Positions 34,964 to 43,043 are shown, counted from the first letter of the stretch. The stretch: DNA of 64,000 nt from SIG299 sp051880375 (GCA_051880375.1 JBJENV010000060.1:68703-132702); one strand, 5' to 3'. The notes: generated by a model not told the origin, from the sequence alone. Program-made: numbers and translations.

Positions 34964-35197
34964 CTACTGAATGATGTAAGGAGTCAGAGCAGCAAGAATG
35001 CTGTCTACATTGTCATCGCTATGGATGTTTAACTCAATCGGCTTGGATAAATCAAGACTGAAAATACCCATGATGGACTTTGCATCGATGACGTATCTTC
35101 CGGAAATCAAATCAAAGTCGGAATCAAACTTGGTAATTTCATTTACAAAGGATTTTACCTTATCGATGGAGTTTAAAGAAATCTTCACTGTTGTCAT
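34964..35197 (-). CDS. HPr-like protein lacking the phosphotransfer histidine (Crh-type)
   Basis: The 77-aa protein has the HPr fold pattern: VKISLNSIDKVKSFVNEITKF for strand 1 and helix 1, GRYVIDAKSIMGIFSLDLSKP for the regulatory site, and DNVDSILAALTPYI for the last helix. The segment that normally reads GLHARPA is replaced by NSIDKVKS, so His15 of the PTS is missing, while the Ser46 region AKSIMG is kept. This is the Crh pattern, so regulation through seryl phosphorylation and CcpA is more likely than sugar transport; that is inference. ATG at 35197 is chosen for AAGGAGG just upstream; the longer frame lacks an RBS. Confidence 0.8.
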   Translation of the reverse strand: MTTVKISLNSIDKVKSFVNEITKFDSDFDLISGRYVIDAKSIMGIFSLDLSKPIELNIHSDDNVDSILAALTPYIIQ

Positions 35198-35200
35198 TTG

Positions 35201-35305
35201 AACAATCCTCCTTGTTTTCCGAAGGAAAATGCCATCTTCTGATTCAGAAGATTTGCCCTTTGCGGGCACAAATTTCGCATAGCGAAATTCCGATTTTCCT
35301 CCTTG
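35201..35305 (-). promoter_or_regulatory. Four-hairpin leader of the HPr-like gene
   Basis: Read on the minus strand, the leader contains four hairpins in tandem: AATTTCGC/GCGAAATT (35271–35289), TGCCC/GGGCA (35254–35268), ATCTTCTG/CAGAAGAT (35234–35252) and TTTTCC/GGAAAA (35215–35229), ending with the RBS. AACAAGGAGG-like sequence occurs both before the first and after the last hairpin. The last 33 nt (35201–35233) are identical to the pspC leader at 50721–50753. Confidence 0.75.
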
Positions 35306-35324
35306 TTTGGTTTTTTACATCTCT

Positions 35325-35353
35325 ATACTAATTCTTTTTATTGTAAAAATCAA
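35325..35353 (-). promoter_or_regulatory. Sigma-A-like promoter of the HPr-like gene
   Basis: On the minus strand TTGATT (35353–35348), 17-base spacer, TAGTAT (35330–35325). It starts a transcript that includes all four leader hairpins. Confidence 0.65.
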
Positions 35354-35425
35354 TAGACAAAGTAAATAAAATTATACACCGTATTCGGTGAAATGTGTGA
35401 AAAAGTGTGAAGGAGATTCCTAAAA

Positions 35426-36769
35426 ATGGATTATAACGAAGAAACAGGGCTGAAAAACAGAAAAATAGCATTTCTGACTCTGGGCTGCAAGGTAAATTTT
35501 TACGAGACGGAAGCCATGCAGGCACTGTTAAAGGCAGCGGGAGCCACGGTTGTGGAGTTTGAAGAAACGGCGGATATTTATATTGTGAATACCTGCTCCG
35601 TTACCAATATGGCAGACCGGAAATCCAGACAAATGCTCCACCGTGCGAAAAAGAAAAATCCGCAGGCGGTTGTAGTTGCGGTAGGCTGCTATGCACAGAC
35701 GGCTTCCGAAGAGGACATGCAGGCAACGGGCATTGACCTTGTCATCGGAAATAACCAGAAGAAAGAAATCGTAACAATTTTAAACCGGTATGTAAACGGT
35801 GTCGTAAACCAGCGTCTGGACATTGCAAAGGAGTCGGATTATGAGGAACTGCATCTGGATACGGAATTAAGGCATACAAGAGCCTATATCAAGATTCAGG
35901 ACGGCTGCAATCAGTTTTGCAGCTATTGCATCATTCCGTATGCGAGGGGCAGAATTCGTTCCAGAAGTGCGGAAGATGTCTTGGAAGAGGTACAGAAGCT
36001 TGCCAAAGCAGGATATAAGGAAATTGTGCTGACCGGAATTCATCTTTCCTCCTACGGGCAGCCGGCAGGGGAAAATGAACAGCCACTGCTTGCTTTGATA
36101 GAGCAGCTGAATCGGATAGAAGGAATTGAGAGAATTCGCCTCGGTTCACTGGAACCACGTATTATGACTGAAAATTTTGTCAAGACTTTAAGCAGCTACG
36201 AAAAGGTATGTCCACACTTTCATCTGTCGCTGCAGAGCGGTTCGGATACGGTATTAAAGCGAATGAACCGGAAATATACGACGTCAGAGTATTTGGAGAG
36301 CGTCAGAGTGCTGCGCCGCTTTTATGAGCTTCCGGCCATTACGACGGATATTATTGTCGGCTTTCCGCAGGAGACGGAAGAGGAGTTTGAAGAAACACTG
36401 GAATTTGCAAGAACCGTTGCATTTTCTAAGATTCACGTCTTTAAGTATTCCCGCAGAAAAGGAACCGTTGCGGATAAAATGAGCGGACAGATACCGGAGC
36501 AAAAAAAAGCAGAACGAAGCGAGCGCCTGATAAAACTCGAAGAGGAGCTTGGACAGATGTATCGGAAGCAGTTTACCGGTACTGTTCAGAAGGTGCTGTT
36601 TGAAGAACACACGAATCTTTCGGGAGAAGATTTCCAGACAGGCTATAATGAGCGTTATGTCAGAATCGCTGTAAAATCTGATACAGAGCTTTCCGGCAGG
36701 ATAGCGGGAGTTCAGATATCGAATACGCCGGAGGAGCAGGAGACGCTCTTCGGAGAAATACTATTTTGA
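35426..36769 (+). CDS. mtaB: tRNA t6A37 methylthiotransferase MtaB
   Basis: MtaB (447 aa) adds a methylthio group to threonylcarbamoyladenosine at tRNA position 37. The order is UPF0004 domain (FLTLGCKVNFYETEAM with the first cluster Cys), the radical-SAM motif QDGCNQFCSYCIIPYARG (about 154–171) and a C-terminal TRAM domain. GCKVNFYE at the start is characteristic of MtaB rather than MiaB. RBS AAGGAG lies 13 bases before the ATG. It is divergent from the HPr-like gene, with 228 bases between them holding the HPr leader and a CACCG/CGGTG palindrome. Confidence 0.93.
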   Translation: MDYNEETGLKNRKIAFLTLGCKVNFYETEAMQALLKAAGATVVEFEETADIYIVNTCSVTNMADRKSRQMLHRAKKKNPQAVVVAVGCYAQTASEEDMQATGIDLVIGNNQKKEIVTILNRYVNGVVNQRLDIAKESDYEELHLDTELRHTRAYIKIQDGCNQFCSYCIIPYARGRIRSRSAEDVLEEVQKLAKAGYKEIVLTGIHLSSYGQPAGENEQPLLALIEQLNRIEGIERIRLGSLEPRIMTENFVKTLSSYEKVCPHFHLSLQSGSDTVLKRMNRKYTTSEYLESVRVLRRFYELPAITTDIIVGFPQETEEEFEETLEFARTVAFSKIHVFKYSRRKGTVADKMSGQIPEQKKAERSERLIKLEEELGQMYRKQFTGTVQKVLFEEHTNLSGEDFQTGYNERYVRIAVKSDTELSGRIAGVQISNTPEEQETLFGEILF

Positions 36770-36778
36770 AATGTGTGC

Positions 36779-36807
36779 TTTACTTTTTTCAAAAACTATA
36801 TTAATAT
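36779..36807 (+). promoter_or_regulatory. Candidate sigma-A promoter of the ireB operon
   Basis: TTTACT (36779–36784), 17-base spacer, TAATAT (36802–36807). The start near 36814 would place all three 28-bp repeats in the 5' leader. Confidence 0.55.
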
Positions 36808-36827
36808 ATTAGGATAAGAGACACATC

Positions 36828-36911
36828 TGTGCCCGGCAAAGGTTGCCCGGCAGAATGTGCCAGACAAAGTTTGTCCGGCAGAATGTGCCAGACTTAACGC
36901 GTCTGGACTGG
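36828..36911 (+). repeat. Three 28-bp tandem repeats, each a hairpin, in the ireB leader
   Basis: Units span 36828–36855, 36856–36883 and 36884–36911; each begins TGTGCC and the first two end CCGGCAGAA. Unit 1 folds as GGCAA/TTGCC inside GCC/GGC; unit 2 as GACAAA/TTTGTC inside GCC/GGC; unit 3 as CCAGAC/GTCTGG. The arms changed together between units, so the fold and not the sequence is kept. Confidence 0.85.
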
Positions 36912-36934
36912 TTGACACAAAGAGAGGAAGTAAA

Positions 36935-37192
36935 ATGAACGAACTGAACAGAACACAATATTTTAAGGTACAGAAGGATACCGAGCCGGTTGTGAAGGAT
37001 GTCATTGACAGTGTATATGCCGCCCTGACAGAGCAGGGCTATAATCCGGTCAACCAGATTGTGGGTTATATTATGTCCGGCGACCCTACCTATATTACCA
37101 GTCATAATGGGGCAAGAAGCATGATTATGAAGGTAGAACGCGATGAAATTATCGAAGAGCTGTTAGAAGATTATATCAAGCGGCACTTTTAA
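36935..37192 (+). CDS. ireB: IreB-family regulatory phosphoprotein (UPF0297)
   Basis: The 85-aa protein matches UPF0297/IreB in length and in NRTQYFKVQK, VYAALTEQGYNPVNQIVGYIMSGDP and the closing ARSMIMKVERDEIIEELLEDYI. In Enterococcus IreB is phosphorylated by the PASTA kinase IreK and affects cephalosporin tolerance; the same role here is inferred. ATG 36935 is preferred after GAGAGGAAG. It leads the conserved ireB–ruvX–DUF1292 operon and follows the hairpin-repeat leader. Confidence 0.93.
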   Translation: MNELNRTQYFKVQKDTEPVVKDVIDSVYAALTEQGYNPVNQIVGYIMSGDPTYITSHNGARSMIMKVERDEIIEELLEDYIKRHF

Positions 37193-37212
37193 GCCGGGTA
37201 AGGAAATGAGGC

Positions 37213-37677
37213 ATGAGAATATTAGGACTGGATTACGGCTCCGTGACGGTAGGAGTGGCATTAAGCGATGAGCTTCTCTTAACCGCGCAGGGGCTTGAGG
37301 TAATACGCAGAAAGCAGGAAAACAAGCTGCGTCAGACATATCAGCGCATTGAAGAGCTGATTAAGGAGTACGGGGTGGAGCAGATTGTCCTTGGTTATCC
37401 GAAGCATTTGAACAATTCCGTCGGGGAGCGTGCAAAAAAGTCGGAAGAGTTTGCGGAAAATCTAAGGAGAAGGACCGGTCTGCCTGTCATTCTCTGGGAT
37501 GAGCGGCTGACGACGGTTACGGCGTACAGAGTACTTGACCTTGGAGCAGTTGGCTTAAAGGAAAAAATGCAGGTGGTTGACAAGGTTGCGGCGGCGGTAA
37601 TTTTACAGAACTATCTGGATTATCTTGCAAATAAAAAGGCAATGGGTGAACAGGAAGGAACAGCGATAGAAGAATGA
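37213..37677 (+). CDS. ruvX: Putative Holliday junction resolvase RuvX/YqgF
   Basis: The 154-aa RNase H-fold nuclease starts MRILGLDYGSVTVGVALSDEL (first catalytic Asp), continues IVLGYPKHLNNSVGERAK and VILWDERLTTVTAYRVL, and ends with DKVAAAVILQNYLDYL (last Asp). Homologues cut Holliday junction-like DNA or mature 16S rRNA ends. It is 21 bases downstream of ireB and overlaps the DUF1292 gene by 4 bases. Confidence 0.93.
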   Translation: MRILGLDYGSVTVGVALSDELLLTAQGLEVIRRKQENKLRQTYQRIEELIKEYGVEQIVLGYPKHLNNSVGERAKKSEEFAENLRRRTGLPVILWDERLTTVTAYRVLDLGAVGLKEKMQVVDKVAAAVILQNYLDYLANKKAMGEQEGTAIEE

Positions 37678-37955
37678 GTGAAAAGAAAGAGACAACAATT
37701 ACATTTGTGACGGAAGACGGCGAGGAAGCATTATTTCATGTATTGGAGCAGACAAAGATTAATGGAACGACCTATCTGCTTGTGCTGGATGATGTAGAAG
37801 AGGAAGAGTCCGAGGCACTGATTTTAAAAGAAGTATCGAGCGAAAACGCGGAAGAAGCGGTTTATGATATTGTAGAAAACGAAAAGGAATTAACAGCAGT
37901 TGCGGCTATATTCGAAGAATTACTGGATGATGTCGAATTAGTAACGCAGGATTAA
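37674..37955 (+). CDS. DUF1292 protein (YrzB family)
   Basis: The 93-aa acidic protein starts MSEKKETTITFVTEDGEEALFHVLE and contains TTYLLVLDD and EEAVYDIVEN, the DUF1292 pattern. Its role is unknown, but it is almost always encoded after ireB and ruvX. It overlaps ruvX (GAATGAG), so the three are translated together, and is followed by the RNase J gene after 14 bases. Confidence 0.88.
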   Translation: MSEKKETTITFVTEDGEEALFHVLEQTKINGTTYLLVLDDVEEEESEALILKEVSSENAEEAVYDIVENEKELTAVAAIFEELLDDVELVTQD

Positions 37956-37969
37956 TACGGAGGTGCGTT

Positions 37970-39958
37970 TTGAGAAGAAAAAAAGTGAATAGTAACGAAG
38001 TATCCGAGCTGGAAGCGATGCAGCAGGAAAAGAAGACTGTGGCAAGGGATGCAGACATGACGCCGGTGAGAAAAAGAAAACCGAGAAAGCCGGCGGAAGC
38101 TAAGATGCCGGAACCGGGAGCGGAGGAGAAAAAGCCTGCAGAACAGAGAAAGCGCTCTGCAAAGAGTACAGAAGTCAAGCAGCAGGCGACCCAGAAGACG
38201 TCTGTAAAGCGTACCCAGGGGAAAAAGCCGGCAGGTAATTCCGCAGCGAAAGCGGTGAAGGAAGTTCCTGCAACAGTTATGGGCAAAAAGAAGACGGAGC
38301 CGCTTCACGGTGTAAAAATTATTCCGCTCGGTGGTCTGGAGCAGATTGGTATGAACATCACCGCGTATGAGTACGAAGACAGTATCATCGTAGTGGACTG
38401 CGGTCTTGCCTTCCCGGCAGAGGATATGCTTGGCATTGACCTTGTCATTCCGGATGTCACCTACTTAAAGGACAACATCGATAAGGTGAAGGGCTTTGTC
38501 ATTACCCATGCCCATGAGGACCATATCGGTTCGCTTCCTTACATTCTGCCGCAGGTGAATGTGCCGATTTATGCAACAAAGCTGACGATGGGCATTATCG
38601 AAAACAAGTTAAAAGAGCACAACCTGTTGAAGACAACCAAACGTAAGGTGATTAAGCATGGTCAGTCGATTAATCTCGGATGCTTCAGAATCGAATTTAT
38701 CCGCACGAATCACAGTATTGCGGATTCGGCGGCATTTGCAATTTATACTCCGGTCGGAACGATTATCCACACCGGAGACTTTAAGGTGGATTATACGCCG
38801 GTATTTGGTGATACCTTTGACTTACAGCGTCTCGGTGAAATCGGAAGAAAGGGTGTACTGGCTCTTTTAGCTGATTCTACTAATGTAGAGCGGCCGGGCT
38901 TTACCATGTCGGAGCGGACCGTCGGCAGAACCTTTGACAATCTGTTTGCGGAAAATGCAAATCACAGAATCATTGTGGCAACCTTTGCTTCCAATGTAGA
39001 CCGTGTGCAGCAGATTATCAACTCGGCAAGCAAGTACGGCCGTAAGGTAGTCATCGAAGGCAGAAGTATGGTAAACATTATTACCACTGCTTCGGAACTT
39101 GGCTATATCAACATCCCGGAAGGGCTGATGATTGATATTGAACAGATTAAGAATTACCCGCCGGAAAAGCTGGTGCTCATTACCACAGGCAGCCAGGGCG
39201 AGGAGATGGCGGCATTGTCGAGAATGGCGGCATCCATTCATAAGAAGGTTTCGATTATTCCGGGAGATACGGTTATTTTAAGTTCAACCCCGATTCCGGG
39301 CAACGAAAAGCAGGTATCCAAGGTCATCAACGAGCTATCCATGAAGGGAGCCAAGGTGATTTTTCAGGATACGCATGTTTCCGGACATGCGTGTCAGGAG
39401 GAAATCAAGCTGATTTATGCGCTTACCAAACCAAAGTATGCGATTCCGCTTCATGGTGAATATCGTCATCTGGTTCGTCATGCAGAACTGGCGCAGTCGG
39501 TCGGAGTGGACAAGGACAATGTCTTTATTCTTTCCTCCGGTGATGTGTTGGAACTGAATGCAGAGAGAGCGGAAGTGGTAGGCAAGGTGACCGCACAGGG
39601 CATTCTGGTAGACGGTCTTGGTGTCGGTGATGTCGGTAACGTAGTGCTTCGTGACAGACAGCATCTTTCCGAAAACGGCCTGCTGGTTGTCATTGTTGTT
39701 TTAAGCAAATATACAAATGAAATTCTGGCAGGACCGGATATTGTATCCCGCGGTTTTGTGTATGCAAAAGAAGCAGAGGATTTGATGGATGAAGCAAGAA
39801 TGGTGGTGGAGGATGCACTGGACCGCTGCCTGAATCGCAATATGTCCGACTGGGGGAAGATGAAGGGCGTGATTAAGGACTCTCTGAGTGATTTTGTATG
39901 GAAGAAGACAAAACGAAGCCCGATGATTCTTCCGATTATTGAAGAGGTAGAATGCTAA
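37970..39958 (+). CDS. rnj: Ribonuclease J
   Basis: RNase J (662 aa) is a metallo-beta-lactamase-fold 5'-3' exonuclease and endonuclease in RNA decay. The N-terminal ~105 residues are a Lys/Arg/Ala-rich extension absent from Bacillus RNase J1. The core begins VKIIPLGGLEQIGMNI, carries THAHEDHIGSLPYIL (HxHxDH), NHSIADS, HTGDFKVDYTP and ends with the beta-CASP and C-terminal dimer regions (PLHGEYRHLVRHA). The start is TTG at 37970 with ACGGAGGTG 6 bases before it. The extension may bind RNA or ribosomes; this is inference. Confidence 0.92.
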   Translation: MRRKKVNSNEVSELEAMQQEKKTVARDADMTPVRKRKPRKPAEAKMPEPGAEEKKPAEQRKRSAKSTEVKQQATQKTSVKRTQGKKPAGNSAAKAVKEVPATVMGKKKTEPLHGVKIIPLGGLEQIGMNITAYEYEDSIIVVDCGLAFPAEDMLGIDLVIPDVTYLKDNIDKVKGFVITHAHEDHIGSLPYILPQVNVPIYATKLTMGIIENKLKEHNLLKTTKRKVIKHGQSINLGCFRIEFIRTNHSIADSAAFAIYTPVGTIIHTGDFKVDYTPVFGDTFDLQRLGEIGRKGVLALLADSTNVERPGFTMSERTVGRTFDNLFAENANHRIIVATFASNVDRVQQIINSASKYGRKVVIEGRSMVNIITTASELGYINIPEGLMIDIEQIKNYPPEKLVLITTGSQGEEMAALSRMAASIHKKVSIIPGDTVILSSTPIPGNEKQVSKVINELSMKGAKVIFQDTHVSGHACQEEIKLIYALTKPKYAIPLHGEYRHLVRHAELAQSVGVDKDNVFILSSGDVLELNAERAEVVGKVTAQGILVDGLGVGDVGNVVLRDRQHLSENGLLVVIVVLSKYTNEILAGPDIVSRGFVYAKEAEDLMDEARMVVEDALDRCLNRNMSDWGKMKGVIKDSLSDFVWKKTKRSPMILPIIEEVEC

Positions 39959-39982
39959 AGACGGGAAAGGAGCGGTAGCGGA

Positions 39983-40393
39983 ATGACACAAAACGGAAAT
40001 CAGGCAAAGGTGGCAAGAGATATCATTGGCTTTATACTGCATCTGCTGCTGAATGTTCTGTTCTATGCGATTGTTATTTTTACAATTTATAAGGTCGGCA
40101 TGACGGCAAAGGATTTCTGCTTTCAGGTGTTCGGCGATTATACTATGGATGCTGCACCGGGAATCAACGCAGAAATTACAATCAAGGAAGGCGCATCGAC
40201 CATGGAGGTTGCTGCGGCGCTGGAGATGAACCGTCTGATTCCGAACCGCTATTCCTTTTATCTAAAGGTACAGCTGATGGGATATAAGATACTGGCGGGA
40301 ACGTATATTTTGAATACGTCCATGACCTATGATGAAATTCTGACCCAGATTACAAACTATGCAAATTCCATTCAGACGGAGGAAGCAAAGTGA
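39983..40393 (+). CDS. Short MltG/YceG-like membrane protein
   Basis: The 136-aa product has one membrane helix (about 14–38, IIGFILHLLLNVLFYAIVIFT) followed by an outer segment with EITIKEGASTMEVAAALEMNRLIPNRYSFYLKVQLMG, like the LysM-type N-terminal part of the endolytic transglycosylase MltG. The catalytic domain of MltG is missing, so it is not expected to cut glycan. Related short forms occur at this place in other Lachnospiraceae, which argues against a recent truncation. It overlaps trmR by 4 bases. Confidence 0.65.
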   Translation: MTQNGNQAKVARDIIGFILHLLLNVLFYAIVIFTIYKVGMTAKDFCFQVFGDYTMDAAPGINAEITIKEGASTMEVAAALEMNRLIPNRYSFYLKVQLMGYKILAGTYILNTSMTYDEILTQITNYANSIQTEEAK

Positions 40394-41040
40394 TTGTAGA
40401 ACCAAGACTGGTAGAGTACTTAAATTCTCTTGAAACAGAACTGCCGGAGCATCTGGCAGAGCTGGAGGCATATGCACTGGCACATGAGGTGCCGATTATC
40501 CGGAAAGAGGCGCAGAGCCTGCTGCGCTTTTTCCTGGAATTAAAGCAGCCGAAACGCATTCTGGAGGTTGGTACGGCAATCGGCTTTTCAGCATCGTTTT
40601 TCTGCGAATATATGCCGGCAGACTGTACGATTACAACGATTGAAAAGGTACCGATGCGCATTGTAGAGGCACAAAAGAATCTGGCAGCTCTAAAGCGGAG
40701 CAAGGATGTGACACTTTTAACAGGAGATGCCACGGAGGTGTTACAAAAGCTGTCGGAAGAGAAAAACACCTATGATTTTGTATTTATGGATGCGGCGAAG
40801 GGGCAGTATATGAACTTCCTGCCGTTTCTGCTTCCAATGCTTTCAACGGGAGCGCTGTTCATTACGGATAATGTATTGCAGGAAGGCTCTATTATCGAAT
40901 CCAAATACAGCATCACAAGAAGAGACCGCACCATCCATATGCGAATGCGGGAGTATTTGTATGAATTAAAGCATAACGAGGCACTGACTACCTCTATTGT
41001 GCCGGTCGGTGACGGAATGGCGCTCTGTGTCAAACGGTAA
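40390..41040 (+). CDS. trmR: tRNA 5-hydroxyuridine methyltransferase TrmR (O-methyltransferase)
   Basis: The 216-aa protein is a SAM O-methyltransferase with RILEVGTAIGFSASFF (motif I, about 57–72), TTIEKVPMRIV, YDFVFMDAAKGQYMNFL and a C-terminal RMREYLYEL. In Bacillus TrmR (YrrM) methylates 5-hydroxyuridine at tRNA position 34 to 5-methoxyuridine. The assignment here rests on the next gene, a TrhP-like U32 protein that would make the hydroxyuridine. GTG start within the preceding gene's end (AGTGA). Confidence 0.85.
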   Translation: MIVEPRLVEYLNSLETELPEHLAELEAYALAHEVPIIRKEAQSLLRFFLELKQPKRILEVGTAIGFSASFFCEYMPADCTITTIEKVPMRIVEAQKNLAALKRSKDVTLLTGDATEVLQKLSEEKNTYDFVFMDAAKGQYMNFLPFLLPMLSTGALFITDNVLQEGSIIESKYSITRRDRTIHMRMREYLYELKHNEALTTSIVPVGDGMALCVKR

Positions 41041-41081
41041 CCGGCAGACCGGCATGGCGTGGAAAGGAGCTAAATGGCAGA

Positions 41082-42347
41082 ATGGAACAGAAATTAAGAA
41101 AACCGGAGCTGCTACTTCCGGCAAGCAGTCTGGAAGTATTGAAGGTTGCGGTGTTGTACGGGGCAGATGCGGTCTATATCGGCGGGGAGATGTATGGTCT
41201 CCGCGCAAAGGCAAAGAACTTTTCCAGAGAGGATATGGCAGAGGGAATCCGGTTTGCGCACCGGCACGGCAAAAAAGTATATGTAACGGCAAACATTACG
41301 GCACATAATCGTGACCTTGCAGGCGTTGCGGATTACTTTAAAGAATTATCGTGTCTGGATGTGAATGCAGACGGCAGTCCGGTACGTCCGGATGCACTGA
41401 TTATCTCAGACCCGGGGGTATTTGATCTTGCAAAGGAATATGCACCGGACATTGAAATTCACATCAGCACCCAGGCAAATAACGTAAATTACGGAACGTA
41501 CCGTTTCTGGCACCGGATGGGGGCAAAGAGGGTTGTTTCTGCAAGAGAACTGTCGCTTTCTGAAATCAAGGAAATCAGGGAGAACATTCCGGAGGATTTG
41601 GAAATTGAGACATTTGTTCACGGAGCGATGTGTATTTCCTATTCCGGACGCTGCCTGCTCAGCAACTATTTTACCGGAAGAGATGCTAATCTGGGAGCAT
41701 GTACGCATCCATGCCGTTGGAAGTATTATCTGATGGAGGAAAACCGTCCGGGGGAATACCTGCCGGTGTTTGAAAACGACCGGGGAACCTATATTTTTAA
41801 CTCCAAGGATTTGTGTATGATAGAGTACATTCCGGAGCTGATTGATGCCGGAATCGACAGCTTTAAGATAGAGGGCAGAATGAAGACGGCTCTCTATGTA
41901 GCTGCGGTTGCAAGAACCTATCGCAGGGCAGTGGACGATTACTTTGAGAGCCCGGAAAAGTACAGGGAAAATCTTGAATATTACCGTCAGGAAATCGCAA
42001 AGTGTACCTACCGTCAGTTTACAACAGGCTTCTTCTTTGATCAGCCGAAGGCAGATGCGCAGATATATGACAATAACGTGTATGTCAAGGAATACACCTA
42101 TCTCGGTATTGTCGGTGAGGTGACGGAAGACGGGCTTGCAGTGATAGAGCAGAGAAACAAGTTTTCCATTGGGGATGAGGTCGAAATCATGAAGCCGGAC
42201 GGAGAAAATGTGATGGTAACCGTTCTTCTGATTCAGAACGAGGAGAGGGAGCGGATGGAAAGCTGTCCGCATCCGCAGCAAAAAATCTTCGTTAAATTTT
42301 CAAAGACACCGGAGCCGTTTGATTTGATTCGCGTTTCCGCAAAATAA
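41082..42347 (+). CDS. trhP: tRNA hydroxylation protein TrhP-like (peptidase U32 family)
   Basis: The 421-aa protein belongs to family U32 but acts, in its closest studied relatives (E. coli TrhP/YegQ), in prephenate-dependent hydroxylation of U34 in tRNA. Motifs are LLLPASSLEVLKVAVLYGADAVYIGG, the cysteine region MCISYSGRCLLSNYFTGRDANLGACTHPCRW (about 183–213), and IEGRMKTALYVAAVARTYR. The pair with TrmR gives a route to 5-methoxyuridine. ATG 41082 is chosen by homology; an out-of-frame ATG at 41073 sits nearer to GGAG. Confidence 0.88.
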   Translation: MEQKLRKPELLLPASSLEVLKVAVLYGADAVYIGGEMYGLRAKAKNFSREDMAEGIRFAHRHGKKVYVTANITAHNRDLAGVADYFKELSCLDVNADGSPVRPDALIISDPGVFDLAKEYAPDIEIHISTQANNVNYGTYRFWHRMGAKRVVSARELSLSEIKEIRENIPEDLEIETFVHGAMCISYSGRCLLSNYFTGRDANLGACTHPCRWKYYLMEENRPGEYLPVFENDRGTYIFNSKDLCMIEYIPELIDAGIDSFKIEGRMKTALYVAAVARTYRRAVDDYFESPEKYRENLEYYRQEIAKCTYRQFTTGFFFDQPKADAQIYDNNVYVKEYTYLGIVGEVTEDGLAVIEQRNKFSIGDEVEIMKPDGENVMVTVLLIQNEERERMESCPHPQQKIFVKFSKTPEPFDLIRVSAK

Positions 42348-42390
42348 AATGCCTTGCACAGGACATTCCCAAACTGCATAGAGTAATAGT

Positions 42391-42407
42391 AACCTTTCCT
42401 TAAGGTT
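42391..42407 (+). promoter_or_regulatory. Small hairpin over the sigK ribosome site
   Basis: AACCTT (42391–42396) pairs with AAGGTT (42402–42407). AAGGTTGG is the only SD-like sequence before the TTG start, so the hairpin could lower sigK translation. No clear sigma-E promoter was recognised in the 69-base gap. Confidence 0.4.
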
Positions 42408-42416
42408 GGTAATTGC

Positions 42417-43043
42417 TTGAAGTCATTTCCGAAGCCACTGACTACGCAGGAAGAAGAGGATATGCTGCAGGGAATGCGGGCAGGGAATGCTGCCTGTAGG
42501 AATTGTCTGATTGAGCACAATCTGCGTCTGGTTGCGCATATTGTAAAAAAATACAGTAACAGCGCTTATGAAACAGATGATTTGATTTCCATCGGAACGA
42601 TTGGTCTGATTAAGGCAGTCGATACGTTTGATGAGGCGAAGGGAATCCGCCTTGCAACGTATGCGTCGCGTTGCATCGATAATGAGCTTCTGATGCTGTT
42701 TCGAAGCGGAAAGAAGCAGTCCCGTGAGGTATATCTGTATGACCCGATTGGAGCAGACAAGGAGGGTAATACCATCCGCCTGATGGATATCTGTGTTGCA
42801 GATGAGATAGACCTTGTGGAGCAGATGGAGTTTGAGGGAAACTGTAAGAAGCTGCTTGGCTACATAGAGCAGGAGCTTTCGGAACGGGAGAGAGAAATCC
42901 TGACACTGCGCTATGGACTCTATGGAAAGAGGGAAATCACGCAGCGGGAAATTGCCGAAAAGCTTCATATCTCAAGAAGCTATGTATCCAGAATTGAGAA
43001 AAAAGCGTTGAAGAAATTAAAGGATGCCTACGAGCGATCGTAG
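42417..43043 (+). CDS. sigK: Sporulation sigma factor SigK
   Basis: The 208-aa sigma-70-type factor directs late mother-cell sporulation genes. It shows IEHNLRLVAHIVKKYSNSAYETDDLISIGTIGLIKAVDTF (region 2), LATYASRCIDNELLM, and ISRSYVSRIEKKALKKL (region 4.2); the HNLRLVAHIVKK and SRSYVSRIEK forms fit SigK rather than SigE. It begins almost at region 2 (MKSFPKPLT), so there is no pro-sequence, as in Clostridioides difficile, and no skin-type insertion. Start TTG 42417 is inferred from homology; the frame closes shortly upstream. It converges with the AI-2E-type gene and overlaps it by 16 bases. Confidence 0.9.
   Translation: MKSFPKPLTTQEEEDMLQGMRAGNAACRNCLIEHNLRLVAHIVKKYSNSAYETDDLISIGTIGLIKAVDTFDEAKGIRLATYASRCIDNELLMLFRSGKKQSREVYLYDPIGADKEGNTIRLMDICVADEIDLVEQMEFEGNCKKLLGYIEQELSEREREILTLRYGLYGKREITQREIAEKLHISRSYVSRIEKKALKKLKDAYERS

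Noticed and set aside
35194..35280. 28-codon upstream ORF overlapping the start of the HPr-like gene
   Set aside because: Its ATG lies about 17 bases after the nearest SD-like sequence and inside a hairpin; the open frame is probably chance.
36828..36911. Short regular repeats resembling a CRISPR array
   Set aside because: The units are directly adjacent with no spacers, only three copies, and lie in a gene leader; no cas genes are present.
42348..42416. Sigma-E promoter for sigK
   Set aside because: CATAGAGT at about 42377 resembles a -10, but no convincing -35 is found at the right spacing.
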